From Gemmatimonadota bacterium (GTDB lineage: Bacteria; Gemmatimonadota; Gemmatimonadetes; Gemmatimonadales; Gemmatimonadaceae), in NCBI GenBank assembly GCA_023249395.1, contig JAHFCS010000146.1, positions 1 through 6,013 of the forward strand: 6,013 bases of DNA, in the 5' to 3' direction. Made by a program: the position numbers and the translations under genes. Below the pieces are notes generated by a model. That model did no database searches and was not told the DNA's origin. It saw nothing but the letters and a program-made list of their open reading frames with translations. How positions within the stretch are numbered: the stretch's first letter is position 1; each line of letters opens with the position of its first letter. Positions 1 to 5,489 of this stretch are shown here, piece after piece.

Positions 1-1688
1 CAGGCAACAATCAGACAGCGACGGCAGGTGCGCAGGTCGTGACGCCACCGTCAGTCAAGGTTACCGATGCGAATGGAAATGCTGTCTTGGGATTCACCGT
101 CGTCTTTGCCCCTGCCGCAGGGAGCGGGACTGTCGCCGGTGGTTCCGCCATTACGAATTCGTCCGGAATCGCCGCGCCCGCAAGCTGGACTCTTGGCTCG
201 ACGCCCGGTGCCCAGAGCCTCACGGCAACGGCGAGTGGATTGACCGGTAGCCCGATCACCTTTGCCGCCACAGCGGTGGCGCCGGTTCCGGCGAAGATAG
301 TTTTGAATGGGGGCGATGGTCAGTCTGCGAGGACGGGCAACGCCGTCGCGACCCTTCCGTCGGTGAAGGTCGTCGATGCGGCTGACATCCCGGTGCCCGG
401 CTTCACGGTCACCTTCGCCGTTGCGAGTGGCGGCGGCAGCGTCACGGGCGCCACCGCTGTCACGAACGTAAATGGTTTTGCAAACGTCGGTAGTTGGGTA
501 CTCGGTGGGTCGGCGGGTACGAACACTCTTACTGCAACCGCGCCCGGTCTCCAGGGAAGTCCGGTCACCTTCACTGCGACCGCAGTTGCTGCGCCACCGG
601 TCGCGATGGCCATCAATGGCGGCGATGGGCAGAGCGCAACGGCCGGCACCGCCGTGTCGATCAGACCGTCAGTGATCGTGACCGATGCGCAGGGCAGGGG
701 AGTGTTCGGGGTCACTGTGACATTCAGCATCCGAAGCGGCAACGGCAGCATCACCGGTACGACGCAGGCTACCGACGCATCGGGTATCGCCACAATTGGA
801 AGCTGGACCCTTGGCCTTGGCGGGAATTCTCTCTTCGCGCAGGTGCCGGGTCTGGCCGGGAACCCGCTGGTGTTCGTTGCCTCCGGTACGGCGAGAGTGC
901 AGATCGTCACGTTCGGAGACTCGAATACCGACTTCGGGTTCTCTGGAAATACCAACAATGTGCTGGCCGCCTCTTACGTCTCGAACAACACGGCCTCGCG
1001 ACTCGACCCCAGCGCCCCCAACAATTCGCTCCAGCTGGCGGGCAAGATCGAATCGCGCTGGGTCGCAAACCGCCCCGCCCAGACGATAAGAGTCGTGAAT
1101 CATGGGATCGCCGGAACCAGCACGGGAACCGGCAGAAACCTTTTGTTGAGCCCGAATGCTCTCGAGGCTGTCGGCGGCGTGACGCGGTTCGAAGGCGAGG
1201 CCATGGCAATTGCATATCCGTGGAGCGGCGGAGAGTCGGTGAGTGCTCCATTCCCCAATGGGGCAATCTTTCGTGTTCAGTCGTTCGTTCCGCGCGCTTC
1301 CGATTTTCTCTACATCTCGATGGGGACCAACGATTTCGGTGCGGGCCTGACGAACGCAGAAACCGTAACCAACCTGGAATTGATGGTGGACAAATGGATC
1401 GCGCTCGGGATTTCCGCGAGCCACATCATAGTGACCACGCTGCCGCCCCGTGAGGCCGGCGCTCAGAGTTCTACCATACCGGCCCTCAACTCTGCGATCC
1501 GGGCGAGGTTCGGCCCAAAGGGCGTGATGGTGATAGACATTGCGGCGCTGACGTCGAACAACGACGGCCTCACCTGGAAGGACTCGAGCTTCCATGTCGG
1601 TGATTTTCTTCACTACGCGGAGAAAGTGCGCGATGCGATTGCCGATGTCATCGTCACCAGGATGCTTCAGCAGACCCCGCAGCCCTAG
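1..1688 (+). CDS. Ig-like repeat protein with C-terminal SGNH/GDSL hydrolase domain (5' end missing)
   Basis: The frame is open from the first bases of the window (first full codon at 3), so the gene starts upstream; the GTG at 39 lies inside a repeat and is not the real start. The visible part has three Ig-like repeats of about 102-103 residues (3-893), then a hydrolase domain (about 894-1673). Numbering residues from position 39, the SGNH blocks are: GDSN with nucleophile Ser295 (codon 921-923); NHGIAG with Gly356; GTND with Asn431; and DFLH with Asp522 and His525. The full catalytic set suggests an active esterase, lipase or carbohydrate deacetylase. The repeats resemble the invasin/intimin-type Big_1 family and imply export to the surface or medium, but any signal peptide lies outside the window. 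Substrate is unknown. The gap between the Gly and Asn blocks (about 75 residues) looks long for the family. No C-terminal anchor or sorting signal is seen; the protein ends in QQTPQP. The stop TAG is 12 bases from the convergent pxpC stop. Confidence 0.88.
   Translation, partial: GNNQTATAGAQVVTPPSVKVTDANGNAVLGFTVVFAPAAGSGTVAGGSAITNSSGIAAPASWTLGSTPGAQSLTATASGLTGSPITFAATAVAPVPAKIVLNGGDGQSARTGNAVATLPSVKVVDAADIPVPGFTVTFAVASGGGSVTGATAVTNVNGFANVGSWVLGGSAGTNTLTATAPGLQGSPVTFTATAVAAPPVAMAINGGDGQSATAGTAVSIRPSVIVTDAQGRGVFGVTVTFSIRSGNGSITGTTQATDASGIATIGSWTLGLGGNSLFAQVPGLAGNPLVFVASGTARVQIVTFGDSNTDFGFSGNTNNVLAASYVSNNTASRLDPSAPNNSLQLAGKIESRWVANRPAQTIRVVNHGIAGTSTGTGRNLLLSPNALEAVGGVTRFEGEAMAIAYPWSGGESVSAPFPNGAIFRVQSFVPRASDFLYISMGTNDFGAGLTNAETVTNLELMVDKWIALGISASHIIVTTLPPREAGAQSSTIPALNSAIRARFGPKGVMVIDIAALTSNNDGLTWKDSSFHVGDFLHYAEKVRDAIADVIVTRMLQQTPQP
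3..893 (+). repeat. Tandem Ig-like (Big_1-type) protein repeats, three units visible
   Basis: Three in-frame units lie at about 3-308, 309-617 and 618-893. Units 2 and 3 open with GGDGQSA; unit 1 is entered at the equivalent GNNQTA. Each then follows the same pattern: PSVxVxDAxG, a VxGxTVxF strand, a G-rich turn, a T-N/D-x-x-G-x-A turn, SWxLG, LxAxxxGLxGxPxxF and a closing ATA or GTA. The period is 102-103 residues. The units are diverged at DNA level, so this is a domain array, not a recent DNA duplication. More units may lie upstream. Such domains usually act as stalks or spacers in surface and secreted proteins; here they would hold the hydrolase away from the cell or bind a target. Confidence 0.85.
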
Positions 1689-1700
1689 CCGATCACTCAC

Positions 1701-1732
1701 TCACCCCGGCGGTGATTCTCTCGCCGAGAGAA
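1701..1732. terminator. Possible hairpin pair at the convergent end of the SGNH gene and pxpC
   Basis: Two adjacent inverted repeats sit at the tail-to-tail junction. TCACC/GGTGA (1701-1705 and 1711-1715) has a 5-base loop and includes the pxpC stop. TTCTCTC/GAGAGAA (1716-1722 and 1726-1732) is a perfect 7-bp stem with a 3-base loop inside the last pxpC codons. No run of T follows on either strand, so this is not a classical intrinsic terminator. It could slow polymerase or protect 3' ends, or simply reflect coding sequence. Confidence 0.25.
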
Positions 1733-2621
1733 ATTGCTCGCGCCTGCGGAGCTCATGCTGTGCAGCAGCCACTGCCACACCTACGAATCGAATCTTTCGA
1801 CCCGGCATTGACTGGGCGACGATCGGAAGATCGCAGCTGGTCACTGTCCCGAGTATGCTGTAGCCTCCGATCGTGGGCGAGTCAGCCATCAGCACGATCG
1901 GATGGCCACTCGGCGTGAGTTGGATCGTTCCCGCGCAGACCGGCTCGGAGGTAATGGAAGCCGCGCCGGCCTCGAGGCCATGATCTCCTTCGAGCCGGTA
2001 CCCCATTCTATCGGACGCTGGCGAAACGGTGAACGTCGCGTCCAGAAAGTCTGTCGAGAATTCGCCACCTCTGGCGATCGCGCGGACGACGCCGGCATCG
2101 AAATCGGGACCAACGGAAGTGACCAGTCTCTCGTGCGCCGCGGCCGGGTTATCGGCCGGCGCACCAATTTGCAGACGGTCATGCGTGATGAGACGCCTGC
2201 CTTCGATGCCACCGAACGCAGCCGGAAGGTAGGTACTTCTGCTTCCCAGAATCGGTGGGCAATCCACGCCGCCACGCACCGCCACGTACAGGAATCTGCG
2301 TGCAACAATCCGGCGAATGGTCAGCGCCTGGCCGGCGCGTACGACGACCGCAGTGTGAGAGGCGACAGGCGTGTCGTCGATAGTAGCCTCGACCTCCGCT
2401 CCGGTCAGTGCGATTACGGCGTTCCGGTCGAAACGAAGCGTGCCCCCGCCAATCGACCACTCGAGCGCCGCCGCGTTCCGCTGATTCGCGACCAGAAGAT
2501 TGGCCAGACCGAACGACCACTGGTCCATCGCACCGCAGTGAGGTACCCCGCTCGCGCGGTAACCCGGACGTCCCGAGTCCTGAATCGTTAGATACGGCGG
2601 AGCGCGCTCGACGACGATCAT
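1701..2621 (-). CDS. pxpC: 5-oxoprolinase subunit C (KipA/YbgK family)
   Basis: One subunit of the PxpABC enzyme, a cytoplasmic complex that cleaves 5-oxoproline to L-glutamate using ATP; the family is annotated as biotin-dependent carboxyltransferase-like or KipA. The 306-residue product is close to the family's usual size of about 310. Hallmarks in order: TIQDSGRPGYRASGVP then GAMD (12-33); GLANLLVAN (38-46); LGSRSTYLPAAFGG (125-138); SDRMGYRLEG (203-212); and SEPVCAGTIQLTPSGHPIVL (225-244) followed by ADSPTIGGY. The frame stays open 35 codons further upstream into pxpB, but I chose the ATG at 2621 because it yields the usual MIxVxxxP...TxQD start and forms a TGATG junction with the pxpB stop (one shared base). 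I see no separate ribosome binding site, so coupling to pxpB translation is likely. It is the last gene of the operon. No key motif appears lost. Confidence 0.95.
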   Translation of the reverse strand: MIVVERAPPYLTIQDSGRPGYRASGVPHCGAMDQWSFGLANLLVANQRNAAALEWSIGGGTLRFDRNAVIALTGAEVEATIDDTPVASHTAVVVRAGQALTIRRIVARRFLYVAVRGGVDCPPILGSRSTYLPAAFGGIEGRRLITHDRLQIGAPADNPAAAHERLVTSVGPDFDAGVVRAIARGGEFSTDFLDATFTVSPASDRMGYRLEGDHGLEAGAASITSEPVCAGTIQLTPSGHPIVLMADSPTIGGYSILGTVTSCDLPIVAQSMPGRKIRFVGVAVAAAQHELRRREQFLSARESPPG

Positions 2622-3268
2622 CAGCCGACTGGCTCGAAAATCACCCGATCCCCAACACGCAGCAGCGCCGGCTCCGCTGCCGAAGGGTCGAACATCTTCT
2701 GTGTTGTCGTACCGATGAGATGCCATCCTCCAGGCGTCGAAAATGGATAGATCCCCGTCTGCGCCTCGGCGATGGCGACTGCACCGGCCGGAACGCGCTT
2801 GCGCGGCACCGGCCGCCGCGGCAGGACGAGCGACGGCGCGAGCTCGCCCAGATATGCGAAGCCGGGGACGAAGCCGACGACGTAAACGCGGTACTCCCGC
2901 TGAGCGTGCAGCGCGATGACCTCATCGCGGGTGTGGCCCGTTCTATCAGCGACCTCGGTGAGATCTTCACCATCGTATCGCACCGAAATTCGCACAGTCC
3001 GTGCGGTCGAGACGTCGGCGTGAGGTCGGCTCGCACGGAAGCGGTCCCGCAGGGCGCGCAGGTGATCCATCAGGTCTTTGTAGCTTATCTCGAGTGGATC
3101 GTAATACAGCGCCACGCTGGCATAGGCGGGGACAACCTCGATCACTCCGTCGATCGATTCCGATCGGAGTGCATCGGCAAAGCTGAGAACGTCCGCGCTC
3201 AGTTGGCGAGAGATGCCATCGCCCAGGAGCACGGTGATGGCAGAGTCGCCGAGCGGCTCAAACTTCAC
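2621..3268 (-). CDS. pxpB: 5-oxoprolinase subunit B (KipI/YbgJ family)
   Basis: Second subunit of the ATP-dependent 5-oxoprolinase, related to Bacillus KipI and E. coli YbgJ. The 215-residue product matches the family (E. coli form about 218). An N-terminal KipI-like domain begins with EPLGDSAITVLLGD (4-17) and is followed by a C-terminal cyclophilin-like domain. Family signatures are intact: YDGEDLTEVA (98-107); VYVVGFVPGFAYLGEL (128-143); the PRRPVPRKRVPAGAVAIA stretch (150-167); and QTGIYPFSTPGGWHLIG (170-186). The start is GTG at 3268, overlapping the pxpA stop as GTGA (4 bases). No Shine-Dalgarno sequence precedes it, so reinitiation after pxpA is the likely route. KipI-type proteins were first described as inhibitors of the sporulation kinase KinA in Bacillus. 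The complete pxpA-B-C set here points to the metabolic role. Confidence 0.96.
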   Translation of the reverse strand: MKFEPLGDSAITVLLGDGISRQLSADVLSFADALRSESIDGVIEVVPAYASVALYYDPLEISYKDLMDHLRALRDRFRASRPHADVSTARTVRISVRYDGEDLTEVADRTGHTRDEVIALHAQREYRVYVVGFVPGFAYLGELAPSLVLPRRPVPRKRVPAGAVAIAEAQTGIYPFSTPGGWHLIGTTTQKMFDPSAAEPALLRVGDRVIFEPVG

Positions 3269-4047
3269 TTTGCAAATGGCTCGATCGTGAAGCCCGCAGA
3301 CTCGAGGGCTGATCTCGTCGCCTTCACGAGACCGACCGCTTCGGGATTGTCACCATGGACGCAGAGTGAATCGGGAGTCACGTTGACCCTGACTCCGTCG
3401 ACTGCGTTGACGTAGCCGTCGCGCGCCAGGGTCAGCGCGCGCGCAGCCACAACATCGGCGTCGTGCAGGACGGCTCCCGGGCGGTCGCGGGAAAGAAGGC
3501 TTCCATTCGAAAGGTAGGAGCGGTCCGCGAATGCCTCCCGAGCGACGGTCAGTCCTGCACGCTCGCCCTCGTGAATGAGCGAGCTGCCGGCGAGGCCGAG
3601 GAGTGTCAATGAAGCGTCAACGCTATGGATCGCTTCGGCGACGACGCGGGCAACAGCCGCATCGCGGGCGGCGACATTGTACAACGCCCCGTGCGGCTTG
3701 ACGTAGCGGAGCCGCGTTCCGGCGCTCGCGCAGAGGGCGGCCAATGACTCCACCTGCGATACCATCTGCTTCGTGAGCTCCTTCCGGGACATCTCCATCT
3801 CGCGTCTGCCGAACCCTTCGCGGTCGGGATATCCCGGGTGGGCGCCGATGGCGACGCCCCGGCTCGCTGCTGCATTTACGGTTCGCAGCATCACCGCCAG
3901 ATCCCCGGCGTGCGCACCGCAGGCAATGTTCGCCGACGTGACGACGTCGAGAATGGCGTCGTCGAGTGCCGCGCCCGAGGTACCTGCGTATTCCCCGAGA
4001 TCGGCGTTGAGATCGATCGACCGCTTGGCTGGCGCTGGCAAAGTCAC
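3265..4047 (-). CDS. pxpA: 5-oxoprolinase subunit A (LamB/YcsF family)
   Basis: First gene of the pxpABC operon. PxpA works with PxpB and PxpC to convert 5-oxoproline plus ATP to glutamate in the cytoplasm. The 260-residue product is slightly longer than the E. coli protein (about 244). Signatures: SIDLNADLGE (10-19), NIACGAHAGD (40-49), GAHPGYPDREGFGRREM (68-84), VKPHGALYN (116-124), EAFADRSY (171-178) and LCVHGDNPEA (228-237). Two positions depart slightly from the consensus I remember: Ala in CGAHAGD, where Phe is common, and Asn in SNGSL, where Asp is common. Neither suggests loss of function. The start is GTG at 4047; the only upstream codons before an in-frame TAG are not starts. TTG at 4041 is the alternative. 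No clear ribosome binding site is seen. Its 3' end shares 4 bases with pxpB. The transporter gene runs divergently from the other side of the 77-base gap. Confidence 0.96.
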   Translation of the reverse strand: MTLPAPAKRSIDLNADLGEYAGTSGAALDDAILDVVTSANIACGAHAGDLAVMLRTVNAAASRGVAIGAHPGYPDREGFGRREMEMSRKELTKQMVSQVESLAALCASAGTRLRYVKPHGALYNVAARDAAVARVVAEAIHSVDASLTLLGLAGSSLIHEGERAGLTVAREAFADRSYLSNGSLLSRDRPGAVLHDADVVAARALTLARDGYVNAVDGVRVNVTPDSLCVHGDNPEAVGLVKATRSALESAGFTIEPFAK

Positions 4048-4124
4048 GAGTGCTGAGGGCGAGAGTGGCGGCTACCAAGATACCGTTTGCCGCAAGGTCG
4101 CGTAGCGCCCACCTTTCCCGCTCC
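4048..4124. promoter_or_regulatory. Divergent control region between pxpA and the MHS transporter
   Basis: This 77-base gap between divergent starts must hold or adjoin the promoters for both directions if the chosen starts are right. Leftward, AAGATA on the plus strand (4077-4082) reads TATCTT, a 4/6 match to a -10 box about 30 bases before the pxpA GTG, but no good -35 lies 16-18 bases further up. Rightward I see no convincing -10/-35 pair. Neither gene start has a good Shine-Dalgarno sequence. GAGGG at 4055-4059 would instead serve the in-frame GTG at 4065 of a longer transporter form. Confidence 0.45.
4094..4115. promoter_or_regulatory. Imperfect dyad symmetry, possible operator
   Basis: AAGGT at 4094-4098 and ACCTT at 4111-4115 form a perfect 5-bp inverted repeat with a 12-base spacer. 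One further symmetric pair (4100/4109) lies inside. The whole element spans 22 bases and ends 9 bases before the transporter ATG. Spacing of about 1.5-2 helical turns is typical of dimeric repressor sites such as those of the GntR, IclR or TetR types, but no regulator gene is in the window. A 5-bp arm can arise by chance in a region this size. Confidence 0.25.
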
Positions 4125-5489
4125 ATGAGCAAACCCGAGGCGCCCGCCACCGCGCAGCTGCCCGACCCGAATCCCGGCGAGCCTTCGGGCACGCCGGCCG
4201 GCATCTGGCGCGTAATCGCGGCGTCCACCGCGGGGACGATGATCGAGTGGTACGACTTCTTCATCTTCGGAAGTCTCGCCACGATCCTCGCGACGCAGTT
4301 TTATCCGCCCGGAAACCCGACAGCGAGCTTTCTCAAGACGCTGGCGACGTTCGCTGTCGGGTTCGCCGTTCGCCCTCTCGGCGCACTCTTCTTCGGGCGA
4401 CTCGGCGACAGGGTGGGACGCAAGTTCGCCTTCCTCGCCACGTTGCTGATAATGGGAGGATCCACCGCGGCGATCGGATTTCTTCCCGGCTACAAAAGCA
4501 TCGGCCTGGCAGCACCCATTCTCCTCGTCGCCCTGCGTTTGCTCCAGGGGCTGGCGCTCGGCGGAGAGTACGGCGGCGCCGCCGTATATGTGGCCGAGCA
4601 CGTGCCGGACAAGCGCCGCGGCTTCTATACGAGTTTCATCCAGACGACCGCGTCGCTCGGATTGTTCATTTCCCTCGTCGTGATACTCGTGATCCGCAAT
4701 ACCATCGGCGAGGTGGCCTTTGCCGACTGGGGGTGGAGACTTCCGTTTTACCTGTCGATCATCCTTGTCGGCGTGTCGTTCTACATCCGGATGCAGCTCG
4801 GCGAGTCACCGCTGTATTCGCGATTGAAGACGCAAGGCGGAGCATCCGTCACGCCGGTGAAGGAGAGCTTCGACACCTGGCCGAAATGGAAGATCGTGCT
4901 GAAAGTTCTCTTCGGGGTCACAGCGGGGCAGGCAGTCACGTGGTACACCGCGCAGTTCTACGCGCTGTTCTTTCTGCAGACCGTTCTCAAGATCCCCATC
5001 ACCGCGGCGTACGGAATCGTCGCCGTCTCGCTCGTGATCGGTACACCTGCATTCATTGTCTTTGGGAGTCTTTCCGATCGCGTCGGCCGCAAGCGCCTGA
5101 TGATGCTTGGCAACCTTCTCGCAGCGCTCACCTGCATTCCGCTCTACCGCGCGATGACAGCCTTTGCCAGCCCACTAAACTCTCCGGCAATCGTCGGACT
5201 GATAGTCATTCAGATTGTTTTCGCCGCGATGATCACCGGTCCGGTCGCAGCGTTTCTCGTCGAATCGTTTCCGGCGCGCGTTCGCTATACCTCGATGTCA
5301 CTGCCCTATCACTTCGGCAACGGCTGGTTCGGGGGATTTCTGCCGTTGATCGCGACCGCCCTCGTCGCGCGAACGGGAAACATTTACACCGGGCTGATCT
5401 ATCCGACAGCGATTGCACTCATGACCTTCATCGTCGGGACGATCGCTCTCGACGAGACGCGTCAGCGCCGTATCTGGGACGAGGTGTAG
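4125..5489 (+). CDS. MFS transporter, metabolite:H+ symporter (MHS) family
   Basis: A 454-residue inner-membrane proton symporter with about 12 hydrophobic segments (roughly residues 30-50, 73-92, 101-121, 127-148, 167-190, 203-222, 257-283, 293-315, 325-345, 355-378, 393-415, 420-442). MHS hallmarks: IEWYDFFIFG in helix 1 (40-49); RLGDRVGRK in the 2-3 loop (92-100); RLLQGLALGGEYGGAAVYVA in helix 4 (138-157); a second SLSDRVGRKR in the central half (315-324); and a conserved FPARVRYTSMSLPYHFGNG stretch (382-400). Relatives include ProP, ShiA, KgtP and YhjE, carrying osmolytes, shikimate, oxoglutarate and other acids. Substrate cannot be read from sequence; divergence from pxpABC suggests 5-oxoproline or a similar acid. 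I chose ATG 4125 because it leaves a normal tail of about 28 residues before helix 1. GTG at 4065, behind GAGGG, or GTG at 4050 would add 20 or 25 residues and crowd out the promoter region. The 3' end overlaps the convergent M48 gene by 28 bases. Confidence 0.92.
   Translation: MSKPEAPATAQLPDPNPGEPSGTPAGIWRVIAASTAGTMIEWYDFFIFGSLATILATQFYPPGNPTASFLKTLATFAVGFAVRPLGALFFGRLGDRVGRKFAFLATLLIMGGSTAAIGFLPGYKSIGLAAPILLVALRLLQGLALGGEYGGAAVYVAEHVPDKRRGFYTSFIQTTASLGLFISLVVILVIRNTIGEVAFADWGWRLPFYLSIILVGVSFYIRMQLGESPLYSRLKTQGGASVTPVKESFDTWPKWKIVLKVLFGVTAGQAVTWYTAQFYALFFLQTVLKIPITAAYGIVAVSLVIGTPAFIVFGSLSDRVGRKRLMMLGNLLAALTCIPLYRAMTAFASPLNSPAIVGLIVIQIVFAAMITGPVAAFLVESFPARVRYTSMSLPYHFGNGWFGGFLPLIATALVARTGNIYTGLIYPTAIALMTFIVGTIALDETRQRRIWDEV

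Noticed and set aside
3..893. Possible CRISPR or DNA-level tandem repeat array
   Set aside because: Repetition is at protein level with a period of about 306-309 bases and diverged DNA. There are no short identical repeats with unique spacers.
320..958. 212-codon minus-strand open frame over the Ig-like repeats, with its own repeated composition
   Set aside because: It is the antisense mirror of the repeat array. Its apparent repeats follow from the plus-strand repeats, and the plus-strand frame has recognisable domains.
669..1700. 343-codon minus-strand open frame opposite the SGNH domain, ending next to pxpC
   Set aside because: It is Arg-rich with no recognisable motif, and lies opposite a frame with all SGNH catalytic blocks. 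Typical antisense shadow in GC-rich DNA.
2621..2726. Longer pxpC form with 35 extra N-terminal residues
   Set aside because: The extension lies wholly inside pxpB and does not look like the family. The ATG at 2621 gives the normal N-terminus and a TGATG junction.
2408..3415. 335-codon plus-strand open frame across pxpC, pxpB and pxpA
   Set aside because: It spans three genes whose products match known families end to end. Its translation is Arg-rich and featureless.
4044..4601. 185-codon minus-strand open frame reaching into the pxpA-transporter gap
   Set aside because: Opposite the conserved MHS motifs, with no domain of its own.
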